Source: Symbiodinium natans
Taxonomy: Eukaryota; Sar; Dinophyceae; Suessiales; Symbiodiniaceae
NCBI GenBank assembly: GCA_905221605.1
Contig: CAJNDS010002812.1
Span: 439,001-503,000, forward strand
Length of the DNA stretch: 64,000 nt
Reading direction: 5' to 3'
Of this stretch, positions 48,451 to 57,578 are shown piece by piece (position 1 is the first letter of the stretch; every line of letters starts with the position of its first letter). The notes under the pieces were generated by a model, which did not search any database, was not told where the DNA came from, and was given only the letters and a program-made list of their open reading frames with translations. Both the position numbers and the translations under genes were made by a program.

Positions 48451-48580
48451 GTTTAGGGTTTAGGGTTTAGGGTTTAGGGTTTAGGGTTTAGGGTTTGGGG
48501 TTTGAGGGTTGAGGGTTGAGGCTTGAGGGTTGAGGGTTTGAGGGTTTAGGGTTTGAAGGTTGAGGGTTGAGGGTTTTCGG
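48451..48580 (+). repeat. TTTAGGG tract passing into TTGAGGG units
   Basis: Six perfect units, then about ten GGGTTGAGG-type units, a variant run not seen elsewhere in the window. Confidence 0.85.
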
Positions 48581-48954
48581 ATATCGCGCAAATACCCCCG
48601 ACCCCGAAGCCTAAACACCCCCAGCCCGACAACCTAAACACAAAGCCCCAGCCCCGAAGCACCATCTAGCCGCTAAAGCCCTAGCAGATGCGGGGAGGGT
48701 TCCAGAAAATGTTTGTTTTGATGGTTTGTCCCCGGATGTGTTTTCATCAAGGGCCGTATTTTGTTGTACTGTATTCAGGGATGCATTCCTCAGTCCCTCA
48801 GTGGCTGAACTTTAAACTTTTTCTGCTGGTGTGCTTCGCAGTCATGCATTGGATGAGCCTCGGGGCGCGGGGGGGGGGGGGGGGGGGGGGGGACTGGCAG
48901 ACAATTGGTGGGCAGCCCTGCGCCCCAAACCCTAAACCCTCAAAGACTCTGCAG

Positions 48955-49014
48955 CCCGCGCCGCTGACGGTTGAAAAGTCTCTGCGGGGTTCTGAAGAAG
49001 CACCTGCTACTTGA
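48955..49014 (+). CDS. Putative exon with stop (PAPLTVEKSLRGSEEAPAT)
   Basis: GACTCTGCAG acceptor at 48954; reads PAPLTVEKSLRGSEEAPAT then TGA. May be a C-terminus. CCCTAAA units on the left. Confidence 0.45.
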   Translation, partial: PAPLTVEKSLRGSEEAPAT

Positions 49015-49087
49015 ACTGTGCTTGAGCCGTTTGGCCTGAAGCTCTTTTGTGTGAGACCGGCATCCATTCTGTCTCAGAGAGGCAGCC

Positions 49088-49162
49088 ATGGCCAGCAAAG
49101 GACTGCTTTCGAACATCAGCATCTGGGCGGCTCGGTTCAAGGATTCTTTTGGCGAGCCCTGA
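49088..49162 (+). CDS. Putative short coding island (MASKGLLSNISIWAARFKDS)
   Basis: ATG to TGA, 24 codons; GTCTCAGAGAG just upstream could be an acceptor, giving an internal exon instead. Start and stop in so short a piece suggest an exon read in isolation. Confidence 0.35.
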   Translation: MASKGLLSNISIWAARFKDSFGEP

Positions 49163-49252
49163 AGGTTTTTAGAAGCCCTTTGGAATCTAAGCAAACCCCT
49201 TCACCGCAAAAAGAAAACCCTGAACCCTAAGCTACGCCGTGTCGGCCTCCAG

Positions 49253-49290
49253 GTGCGTGAGCGCGACTGCGCTACCTCTCAGGACAGCGG
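49253..49290 (+). CDS. Putative exon (VRERDCATSQDSG)
   Basis: GTCGGCCTCCAG acceptor at 49252, 38 nt, donor GTTAGGGA at 49291. The last telomere-flanked exon candidate. Confidence 0.5.
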
Positions 49291-49397
49291 GTTAGGGAAG
49301 ATTTTGGGTTTGGGGTTTACCTTACGGGCAACTTATAATCCTTATTATATATATATATAGACTACAGTTAGTAACACTAGGCTATCGGCCCAAATTT

Positions 49398-50180
49398 TTG
49401 GGGTTCAAGTTTTGGGGTTGTAGGGTCAGACTGGTCGAAGCACTCGAAGATTGGGCAAACTGGTTGGCACTGCGGCAGTTGCCTCTGGGGTGCGCGTTGG
49501 ATCTTTCAGCTTCCCAGTCAGGCTTGTTCACTTTGCTTCCGTTTGGAGCCGGGGACATTCTATCAGGGCTTCATAGCGAACAGGCTTCCTTCCGCGCGGG
49601 CCCTTCTCACCCGCAAACCGAAGATTCAGGCCATCTAAGCTTGCAGCTTGCAATCCTGAGCCCTAAACAATTTATAGCCATATCTGCGCCTCGATTCAGC
49701 GGGCACCGAGATGACAACGTCGCCATGCACCGGCGAAAACTGAAATTTGTGCGCCAAAATTTAAAAATTGAACGTCGCACGCGATCACGAAAAATTGAAC
49801 GTCGCACGCGATCACGAGTGGTTGTGCATTGCTTGCTTTGTTGTGTCTTGGCTGGTTGTGCAGTGAACTTTACTTCCGCCGAATTCCCGCCACAGCCCTG
49901 CGGTCGTTCGCGGCAAATGCAGCGCAGAAACGCAAGCCCGTGCCGTTTCCTCGCACGACAGACCCCCGCAAATCAATCAAAAAAAAAAAAGGGAAGGACG
50001 CACGGGGAGGAGGGGGGAGGAGTGGGGGGAGGCAGGGGGGAGGGGGTGGAGAGGAAGGGGCCGGGGGGCGGAAGGGGAGAGGAGGGGCGAGGAAGGGACG
50101 GGGATGGGGGGACGGGGGGAGGGGGCGTGGAGGGTTGGGGGGAGGGGCCGGGCAATTGTGCACAACTCCGCCGTGCTTAA
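49398..50180 (+). CDS. Unassigned ORF, possibly last exon then repeat
   Basis: 260 codons. The first 110 look like real protein (RLVEALEDWANWLALRQLPL, later SQSGLFTLLPFGAGDIL). From 49750 the frame runs through a 27-bp direct duplication (KIERRTRSR twice) and then a G/A-rich tract (50010-50150), where it has no meaning. If real, coding ends near 49750. Confidence 0.3.
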   Translation: MGFKFWGCRVRLVEALEDWANWLALRQLPLGCALDLSASQSGLFTLLPFGAGDILSGLHSEQASFRAGPSHPQTEDSGHLSLQLAILSPKQFIAISAPRFSGHRDDNVAMHRRKLKFVRQNLKIERRTRSRKIERRTRSRVVVHCLLCCVLAGCAVNFTSAEFPPQPCGRSRQMQRRNASPCRFLARQTPANQSKKKKGRTHGEEGGGVGGGRGEGVERKGPGGGRGEEGRGRDGDGGTGGGGVEGWGEGPGNCAQLRRA

Positions 50181-50285
50181 AACTTCGCAAAACACTCGCA
50201 CGCGCGCCCATACCGACGACGTCGCCCGCTACGCACGAGTGGTTGTGCATTGCTTGACTGGAGTGGTTGTGCATTGCTTGATTAG
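49765..50285 (+). repeat. Short direct repeats and G-rich tract
   Basis: AAAATTGAACGTCGCACGCG is doubled at about 49765-49816. GAGTGGTTGTGCATTGCTTG occurs near 49815, 50239 and 50261. Between them lies a G/A-rich tract (50010-50150). Confidence 0.7.
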
Positions 50286-50580
50286 AGCTTGCTCGCTTAA
50301 AATTTCTCAAAATCAGGCGTCGCCGGCACGATTACGTTTGCGGCGGGAGTCACACGATGCGCGCGTGCAAAGCTAATGTTGCTGCCGCACTTTCTCCAGG
50401 GAATGAATCATGAAAGCCACCGGGCCTGATGGAGGGCGAACGCTTCTGAGATTTTACAATCAGTGGCCAGTGGACGGACGTTGCTGGGGCTTTTGCGGTG
50501 GCTTGGCGGACGACATCTCTTTTCGTTGGCTCGGTGAAACTTCGTTCCTGCGGCGCTTTGCGCGGTGGCGAGGCACACAG

Positions 50581-50937
50581 TCGCAGCAGACTTCGGGTGC
50601 TGGAGTGCCTCAGGGACGGGGAGGGGAGGGCCCCGTCCAATGATCTCCGCGCCTCTGCGGGTGCGTCGAGAAAGCGCATCCTTTCGGGAAAGGATGTATG
50701 GGTTTAGGGTTTAAGGTATATGGTTTAGGGTTTAAGCGTTGTGGCCGCATTTCAACGAATCGCACGCCGAGTCGCAGAAACAGCCGCGTTGCCGCACGTT
50801 GCGCGATGGCGAGGCACACAGTCGCAGCGGACTTCGGGTGCTGGAGTGCCTCAGGGACGGGGAGGGGAGGGCCCCGTCCAGTTATTTCCGCCCTCTGCGG
50901 GTGTGTCGGGAAAGCCTGCAGACGAGGCATCCTTTCG
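50581..50937 (+). repeat. Segmental duplication, left copy
   Basis: 357 bp matching 51397-51753 with two or three differences noticed, offset 816 bp. Includes two copies of a box GACGGGGAGGGGAGGGCCCC and one short telomere run (50702-50735). Confidence 0.8.
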
Positions 50938-50951
50938 GGAAAAGCTGCTGG

Positions 50952-51047
50952 GGTTTAGGGTTTAGGGGTTTAGGGGTTTAGGGTTTATAGGGTTTAGGGT
51001 TTAGGGTTTAGGGTTTAAAATTTAGGGTTTAGGGTTTAGGGTTTAGG
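50952..51047 (+). repeat. TTTAGGG tract
   Basis: About 13 units with a TTTAAAATTTAGGG break. Lies between the two copies of the segmental duplication; the last substantial telomere tract on this side. Confidence 0.85.
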
Positions 51048-51396
51048 CCGAAACTCAACGAATCGCGCGCCGATTCACGCAAACGGCCGTTGCTGAAGAT
51101 AACGCCAGCCACGCAAAGCGGCTTAAGTGGAAAGCAGCCTGCGTGAAATGCGTTGCCGCACGTTTGCGCGATGGCGAGGCACACGGTCGCAGCAGACTTC
51201 GGGTGCTGGAGTGCGATTTGTCAAGTTTCGGCTATACTGCTTCACTCCAAAGACAAAACTCGAAACCCTAAACCCTGACAGCCTTTCGGGCGCCGAGTCG
51301 CGCAAACTGCTGCGCAAACTGCCGTTGCTCAGTGGAAAGCAGTCTGCGTGTAATTTAACGCGTTGCCGCGCATTTCAGCGATGGCGAGGCACATAG

Positions 51397-51753
51397 TCGC
51401 AGCAGACTTCGGGTGCTGGAGTGCCTCAGGGACGGGGAGGGGAGGGCCCCGTCCAATGATCTCCGCGCCTCTGCGGGTGCGTCGAGAAAGCGCATCCTTT
51501 CGGGAAAGGATGTATGGGTTTAGGGTTTAAGGTATATGGTTTAGGGTTTAAGCGTTGTGGCCGCATTTCAACGAGTCGCACGCCGAGTCGCAGAAACAGC
51601 CGCGTTGCCGCACGTTGCGCGATGGCGAGGCACACAGTCGCAGCGGACTTCGGGTGCTGGAGTGCCTCAGGGACGGGGAGGGGAGGGCCCCGTCCAGTTA
51701 TTTCCGCCCTCTGCGGGTGTGTCGAGAAAGCCTGCAGACGAGGCATCCTTTCG
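51397..51753 (+). repeat. Segmental duplication, right copy
   Basis: See 50581-50937. Shorter pieces of the same module (GCGATGGCGAGGCACAC and TTCGGGTGCTGGAGTG) recur at 51160-51215, 51915-51985 and 52245-52300, so the module has been copied at least seven times over 1.8 kb. Confidence 0.8.
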
Positions 51754-52539
51754 AGGCTGTTAGGGTTTAGGGTTTGGGGTGTAAAGTTTTAGGGTTTTGG
51801 CCGAAACTCAACGAGTCGCACGCCGAATCGAGCAAACTGCCGTTGCTGCGGGCAAAGCAGCCTGCCGAGTGGAAGGCAGCCTGGCAGCTTGCGTGTATTG
51901 CGTTGCTGTACATTTGCGCGATGGCGAGGCACACAGTCGCAGCTGGAGCGCCTCACGGACGGGGAGGGGAGGGCCCCGTCCATTTTTTTTGTTGCGTACC
52001 TTCGCCTCGTTTTTCGTTGGCGTTTGAGAGAACGTGAGAACGCAGGTTGCTGGGCGGTGGTCCTTGGACTGACGCGGTCTCGCCGAGATTCTGAAAGCAA
52101 ACGCAGCAAAGGAGTGCATCCAAACGGGACGCGGTGACAGATTCAATGCCGAATCGCGTGCAAACGGCCAGGGTTCGCCGACATGAGGACCGCTCAAGTT
52201 CACAAGACGTCGGGCGAAACCGTTCCTGCGCGCCGGGCAGAAAAGTCGAGGCACACAGTTGCGCCAGGCTTCGGGTGCTGGAGTGCCTCACGGGGCCCCG
52301 TCCAGCTTTTGTTTTTTTTTTTTCCCGTTCTTACCTCTCTGGCCCGAACTTCACCGTAGCCCGAGCATGGAGGCCCCAGCTTGTGACTCGTGGCACCAGC
52401 AACGGGGCCGGAGCTTCAGGACACAATGGTCTAAATCTTAAGCATTAAACGCCATACTCAAACGCGGGTTTGGGGAGATTTCTACAAAATGTGCTAGGGC
52501 GGTACCCGGGGAGTGTTTGCGCGCGTGCATCTCTGTGTG

Positions 52540-53245
52540 TGTGTGTGTGTGGGTGGGTGAGCATCTGTGTGTGGCTGTGTGCGTGTGCATCTGTGCATCG
52601 CACGGCCGGCATGCGCACGTTCACAGATTCGCACGCACGAGTGCTAGCACACGCAGACATATGTATGCAGACACACAGAGGTGTATATAAGGAGTGCACC
52701 CACGTATGTCTCGCCCAATTTGTTTTTCCATGCGCGCGAGGCCGGCACGCACATCATTCGCACACACGAGTGCTAGCGCACGCAGACATATATATGTATG
52801 CCGATGCACACAGGTGTATGTTGGCCGCGCCCACCTAGGTCTCGCCGAATTTGTTTTTACACGTGTGCAAGGCCTGCATGCACACATCATTCGCACGCAC
52901 GCGTGCAAGCACACGCAGACATATGTGTGCAAACACACAGAGGTGTATGTTGGCCGCACCCACATATGTCTCGCCGAATCGCTTTTTACAGTAGGCCGGC
53001 ATGCAGACATCATTCGCACGCACGAGTGCTAGCACACGCAGACACATGTATGCAGACACACAGAGGTGTATGTTGGCCGCAAGCACGTAGGTCTCGCGGA
53101 ATTTGTTTTTACATGCGCGCCAGGCCGGCATGCACACATCAGTCGCACGCACGAGTGCTAGCACGCGCAGACCTATGTAAGCAGACAGAAAGAGGTGTAT
53201 GTTGGCCGCACCCACGTACGTGTCGCCGAATTTGTTTTTGACATG
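52540..53245 (+). repeat. Satellite of about 129 bp, five units
   Basis: The box GTGCTAGCACACGCAGAC (itself palindromic in GTGCTAGCAC) starts near 52641, 52770, 52903, 53026 and 53155, spacing 123-133 bp. Each unit also has CAGAGGTGTATGTTGGCCGC and TCTCGCCGAATTTG. Long frames on both strands are repeat artefacts. Confidence 0.85.
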
Positions 53246-53289
53246 GGACCCTTATCGCTCCTGTCGTTGTTCTTCGCGTTCAAACAAAC

Positions 53290-54215
53290 GCAGCAGGCTT
53301 GGGCCCGAAGTTTGGGGCCCGGAGCTGGGGGCCTGAGCTTCGAGGCCTGCTGGTTTATAATTTTTCCTTTTTAATGACATTCATGCTACCAGGTATGCCC
53401 CAAATTCAAAACATGAACCAGATAGTTGGCCCTGAAAACCATCTCCCGAGATCAGGGCCCCGAGCCTCGGGCCCCGAAGTTCGGGCCCCGAAGTTCGGGC
53501 CCCGAAGTTCGGGCCCCGAAGTTCGGGCCCCGAAGTTCGGGCCCGAAGTCCGGGGCTCCGAATCTGCTGGACACTGGTTTATCGTACAAGCATGCGGTAA
53601 AAAATGCTCCCTGCTACTTGCCAGGGTTTTCGCATTGGTATGTTTAGGTGTTACTGTTAAGACAAAGCTCGGTCCGGAACCTCGGGTCCCAAAGCTCGGG
53701 GCCCGAAGCTCGGGGCCCGAAGCTCGGGGCCCGAAGCTCGGGGCCCGAAGCTCGGGGCCCGAAGCTTGGAACCCGAGCTTCGGGGCCTGCTGGTTCCACT
53801 GTTGTATTGATTTTTAGGCACATGAATTAATAATACAACGTATGCCTCAAACATACAACACCATTGAAACTCATCCCCGGAGCTTCGGGCCGCGAGCCTC
53901 GGGCCCCGAGCCTCGGGCCCCGAGCCTCGGGCCCCGAGCCTCGGGCCCCGAAGTTCGGGCCCCGAACTTCCAGGCTTGATGGTTTTCGTGCCTGCCGTTA
54001 CTGACAATATGAAGGAATATACTCACAGTATGTTGCTTCGGAGTGCTTCCTACGTATGACTAGAGCTATATAATGCTTTTGAATCATAAACCAGCGGGCC
54101 AGCGGGCCGGCTCGAAGCTCGGGTCCCGAAGCTCGGGCCCGAAACTCCGGGCCCGAAGCTCGGGGCCCGAAGCTCGGGGCCCGAAACTTGGGGGCCGAAG
54201 CCAGGGGCCGGAAAC
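53290..54215 (+). repeat. Palindromic 14-bp minisatellite, four arrays
   Basis: Units CCCCGAAGTTCGGG, CCCGAAGCTCGGGG or CCCCGAGCCTCGGG in arrays at about 53446-53545, 53672-53790, 53880-53980 and 54110-54205. Each unit is nearly self-complementary and each array favours one variant. AT-rich spacers between arrays share TGCTGGTTTAT-like ends. Confidence 0.85.
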
Positions 54216-55317
54216 TCAAAGATTGAATTTGTCTGCTTCTGTTATATTGGGATGCTTCGGAACTTTGGTTGGGCTGCTTCTGTTATGTTGGAGTTGGGGC
54301 AAAGCCGTCCGGATTCTTGGGATTGTCTGCTTCTGTCGTTGGGATGCTTCGGAAGCCAAGACGCTTTGGGCCAAAGCCGTCCGGATTCCTTGGATTGTCG
54401 GTTCCACATTCCGTCCGCGCGATTCTTAAATCCTCCACCTTTATCCAAAAACCCAAAACAAAACAACCCGGAAAGTCAAACCGCCCCAAAATGTCTGGTA
54501 AACAAAGGCAAGGGTGCATCAACACACGCAGACATAGACGTGTACACACAGACACGCACAGACATACGCAGAGACACGCAACCCTGTTTAACGTGGCTCG
54601 CACGCGCACAGGCTTTCGCGTGCCGACACGCATGTGCAAATGTACGACATGGAATTACCGCATGCATGCGCACACCTATGTAAAGATGCACACAGTCATG
54701 TTTCAAACATGCACGCGATCGAGCACGCGAGTGAGCGCGCGGCGCGGAGGAAAGCAAGGAGCTGCCCTGAGAACACTGCTGGCATGGCTAGTTGTGGTTT
54801 CGGCGTTCTGCTTCGCGGAGCTAGATGTCGTCGTTTAAACCAACATTTTCGCTGCTGAGTGGGTGTGCGAGCGCATCAAGCGTCTGCCAGGAACATTCCG
54901 ATCAAGTCAGTCGGAAGCCTGGCAGCTCAGAAGGGAAGCCTTGACTGGAGCATGCCGAGCGCATGGATGAGATTAGAATGGTTAACGAAACGTGTTTAAC
55001 TGCAATTTTCGCTTGCGGCGTTTGACAATGCAGGCGTCTCTGCGGAGTCCCACTGGCAGGCCCGTGGTTGCCGCTTGCATGACGAGTCCCTGAGCGCACG
55101 CAGTTTACGCTGCGGTTGTAGCTACTTGTGACGTCCATGTGTGGGCTCAGGGATCAGGATTGTCAGTAGCAGCCGTACGAACAATTACACCCAAGCAGTC
55201 CGAGCATGAAGCCTTGCGAGGTCCTCAACCAAGACTCGTTTTGATGAGGTGAGTGAGTGATTCAGGCCATTACATTGTTTTATTTTGTGTTTTTTTTCGC
55301 CGCCAAAATCTCGAGCC
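54206..55317. other. Repeats and unique sequence, no gene seen
   Basis: A tandem duplication of about 80 bp with GCAAAGCCGTCCGGATTC and GGGATGCTTCGGAA (54230-54400), a CACACGCAGACA-rich stretch (54510-54700), then unique sequence with frames under 80 codons. Confidence 0.45.
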
Positions 55318-55641
55318 ATGCCGGGTGTCAAGCAAGAAGTGCAAAAAGACCAGCTGGTGCCGGCAGAGGGTGCCAAGAAGAAGTACGTGCGAGACAAACT
55401 GGCATCACAAGACGACGAAAAGAACCGAACAACTTGTCGCATGAGATTGAGTGCAGAAGAAATTGAGCTTGTCAAGGCATTCCGCAGAAGCAAGCGGCCT
55501 GGTGCTTACATGGAGTTGGAGTCGCGGAACCAGCTCTTGGAACATCGGCTGAAGCACATGGTGCAGCGCGTGTCCGCCTACCTCCGTAGGATAAGGGGCG
55601 ACGATGCTGTGGAGGAGTTTCTTGAAACTGTTGGCGCGTAA
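55318..55641 (+). CDS. Unknown helical protein or first exon (107 aa)
   Basis: ATG at 55318 to TAA at 55639; starts MPGVKQEVQKDQLVPAEGAK and continues LSAEEIELVKAFRRSKRPGA, YMELESRNQLLEHRLKHMV, QRVSAYLRRI. The second half has leucine spacing typical of a helical zipper; the first half is charged. A T-rich stretch ending in TTCGCCG precedes the start. It may be a complete small gene or the first exon of the gene at 56103-60431. Lysine/arginine-rich, no signal peptide. Confidence 0.55.
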   Translation: MPGVKQEVQKDQLVPAEGAKKKYVRDKLASQDDEKNRTTCRMRLSAEEIELVKAFRRSKRPGAYMELESRNQLLEHRLKHMVQRVSAYLRRIRGDDAVEEFLETVGA

Positions 55642-56102
55642 ATTAGGACGCGCCTGGCTTGGTAAGAGACCTGGCGGGCCTGGAGCTGTTTATTCCTACC
55701 GGTTTTGTTGATCGTAAAGTCTGGTTCGCTTTCATTTGTGAGATTGCCGGACGAAGAGGGGTCTGGCAGGCACCTGCCATTCAGCCAGAATGCAGGAGGG
55801 GGCAAAACGCATGCGTGCACGGCACTCTCAGCGTGAAAAGGGATGGGGTCGCTGTGCGGCTGCTTCGGCGTTTTAGAATTCCACAGCAGCATACCATATG
55901 AGCTGGACCTGCAAGACTTCTGCTTGTGCCTTCTTGTCAAGCCGGGTGGGGTTTTGGTGTCCGCATACGGGTTCACGCAGCATCCTGACAAAGTCACAGT
56001 CGGGGCAGACACATGTGCCGGGATGTGGCGCCTGAAAGCTCGTACTAACCTCATGTTACAATACAAGGTTCGAGTTCAGGGGCAGTGTTTCGGGCGACGG
56101 CC
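55642..56102 (+). other. Possible coding stretch, frame unclear
   Basis: Two plus frames carry protein-like runs: VWFAFICEIAGRRGVWQAPA (about 55715-55775) and, in another frame, ELDLQDFCLCLLVKPGGVLV then AYGFTQHPDKVTVGADT (55895-56020). They may be exons or shadows; the junctions are not evident. Confidence 0.3.
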
Positions 56103-56226
56103 ATGGCTGCAGAAAACGCAGCGCATGGCAAAGGGTGCAAGTGTTTTACTTGCCAATGGGCGCGACATGCCGAAGATTGGAAAGCCAAGTGCGTTTTTCA
56201 AGACGCTGACGGCTCTTGACCTCAGT
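56103..56226 (+). CDS. Exon with Cys-rich motif (GCKCFTCQWARHAEDWKAKC)
   Basis: ATG at 56103 reads MAAENAAHGK then GCKCFTCQWARHAEDWKAKC and VFQDAD. C-x-C-x(2)-C plus a later C could bind metal, but no family is recognised. A GC follows the GCTGACG at 56226; the frame stops soon after, so a donor here is likely. It could be the start of the multi-exon gene. Confidence 0.45.
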
Positions 56227-56521
56227 TTTGTCAGCGGGGTATGTTTGTTGGTTGAGCCCCATCGTTTGAATCTAAGAGTGGCTGCCTGCAGCTTCAGGAT
56301 TGCTTCGAACCTACCTGAAGAAGTCCGAGCAAGGTGGTTTGGCATGCATATTGTGCCAAGCATTGGCGCAAGCATGCCCAGACCTGGTGAAAAAACGCAC
56401 GAGTTGGATAGCCGGGACCAAAGGTTTGCCTGCGACGAATCTCGGCTGATCTGCTGTGCAGGTTGGCCCCAAAGGTCTGATTTAGGGTTTTGAACGTTTT
56501 CCTGTTATTTTTCCAAGGCAG

Positions 56522-56824
56522 GGTGCCAAGTGGCCAGTGCTTCAAATTGAAGATTTGCTCCGTCATGGTAACCGGGCGAAGAAATCGAAACAGTGGAACG
56601 GCTTCCACCACAAAGCACTTATGCATCATTTGCAGGGCACGCTCAGCCATGAGCAAGCCAAGAAGCTTGCGCCTGGAGGGCATGTAGGGCGAGGAGATGT
56701 GCCAGAACGCGGACCTTCCACGATGCAGCTCAGCCTCAGCATGAAGATCCTGCACAGCCCATGCTCGGCGCAAGGTGACGAGTATGCCCGAAGATGCGAT
56801 GCGGAGCGAAGGCCAGCCCATTGA
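56522..56824 (+). CDS. Exon (QIEDLLRHGNRAKKSKQWNG...)
   Basis: Good acceptor CCTGTTATTTTTCCAAGGCAG at 56521. Reads GAKWPVLQIEDLLRHGNRAK, KSKQWNGFHHKALMHHLQG, TLSHEQAKKLAPGG. The rest to the TGA at 56822 is less convincing, and GTAGGGCG near 56685 could be the donor. Helical and basic. Confidence 0.5.
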   Translation, partial: GAKWPVLQIEDLLRHGNRAKKSKQWNGFHHKALMHHLQGTLSHEQAKKLAPGGHVGRGDVPERGPSTMQLSLSMKILHSPCSAQGDEYARRCDAERRPAH

Positions 56825-56859
56825 AAGAACATTTACGAACGAAGAAAAAAATCAACCAT

Positions 56860-57010
56860 TCAGTAACCAAGCAAATAACAACATGGTTATAAATATTTAT
56901 GAATTTGTTTAATTCTATATTTATTAAAATTTACAAATACTATATATATATATACATATATATATACATGTATTTATATGTATATAGATACATACACATA
57001 TAACATGCTT
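56860..57010. repeat. AT-rich intron core
   Basis: About 150 bp of nearly pure A/T with a TATATATATATACATATATA run at 56941-56960, a sharp composition change inside the gene. Confidence 0.7.
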
Positions 57011-57020
57011 TTCGACGAGT

Positions 57021-57170
57021 ATGGCCAGGCTTCACCCCCATCAGATGGGCCTCAACCTTTGTGACGCCAGAACGCACTACCGGATCATTGAGTCTTATGC
57101 AGAGGTACTTTCCGATCGAACGCGTGCCCGCATGAAGAAGCAGGGTGTCGAAGCCATTGCTCTGGCCCAG
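57021..57170 (+). CDS. Exon (MGLNLCDARTHYRIIESYAE...)
   Basis: Open from an ATG at 57021 (MARLHPHQ) or from the CCCCATCAG acceptor at 57044; reads MGLNLCDARTHYRIIESYAE then VLSDRTRARMKKQGVEAIAL and AQ; GT donor (GTGCTTCC) at 57171. Confidence 0.5.
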
Positions 57171-57254
57171 GTGCTTCCGCGTTGAATTTCATTATGGTTT
57201 GTCGTTCGTTGCCGAGAATGTCCGTATTGCAGGCGACATCACGGAACGTTAGCA

Positions 57255-57373
57255 CAGCACAACCAAGGACGCCCGGAAAGGGTTGGAGTTGGTGCGATGC
57301 CGCTGCGTGTTTTCGGATTTCTGTGTGCACTCGTTCGTGTTGGACTTGGCAGCGACCTCCGGCATGAAGGACG
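57255..57373 (+). CDS. Exon (HSTTKDARKGLELVRCRCVF...)
   Basis: Acceptor ACGTTAG at 57254 or TGTCCGTATTGCAG at 57230. Reads STTKDARKGLELVRCRCVFS then DFCVHSFVLDLAATSGMK. After this the sensible frame shifts, so there is either a junction or an indel near 57365-57385. Confidence 0.45.
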
Positions 57374-57385
57374 GGAGTCCGGATG

Positions 57386-57529
57386 CCTCGCTTGCCGGAG
57401 CTGCCACGTATGTTTGCTGTTCCCGAGGATGCCCTGAGCAAGTGCCAGCAGCTACAGAAGTCCATCGCTAGTTTCACTCGCGGCGACCCGGAACTCCAGA
57501 GAATGTTCGAAGAGAAGCTGCAGGCTGCT
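57386..57529 (+). CDS. Exon (FAVPEDALSKCQQLQKSIAS...)
   Basis: Open and protein-like from about 57386: MPRLPELPRMFAVPEDALSK, CQQLQKSIASFTRGDPELQR, MFEEKLQAA. GT donor (GTGAGGGT) at 57530 starts a 49-nt intron. The left boundary is uncertain. Confidence 0.5.
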
Positions 57530-57578
57530 GTGAGGGTATAGTGGTTGACGGGTAACTGTGACGTTGCTCTGGCTGCAG

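Larger units (their letters stand above)
6975..49290 (+). other. Extent of the long interrupted gene (telomere-repeat introns)
   Basis: About 70 short protein-like islands lie between 6975 and 49290, nearly all on the plus strand, each with an AG on its left and a GT, GC or GA on its right. Islands at 16115-29122 join in one frame; for the others the phase is not settled. Total coding content is roughly 4 kb in 42 kb. It could be one gene or several. No motif that names the product was found: there is no P-loop of the GxxxxGK(S/T) type, no zinc-finger pattern and no kinase signature. Many islands look like amphipathic helix or coiled coil. The 5' and 3' ends are not known; the stop-containing islands at 38118, 48955 and 49088 are candidates for ends. 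Confidence 0.6.

Noticed and set aside
6461-51047. A true chromosome end (telomere) within the window
   Set aside because: Tracts are short, in both orientations, and unique sequence and exon islands continue on both sides.
52540-53245. CRISPR-like array
   Set aside because: Units are 123-133 bp with gradual divergence, no short identical repeat with unique spacers, and the DNA is eukaryotic.
53299-54219. Pro/Gly/Arg-rich ORFs over the 14-bp minisatellite
   Set aside because: A 14-bp unit gives the same 14-residue repeat in every frame and on both strands; no independent sign of coding.
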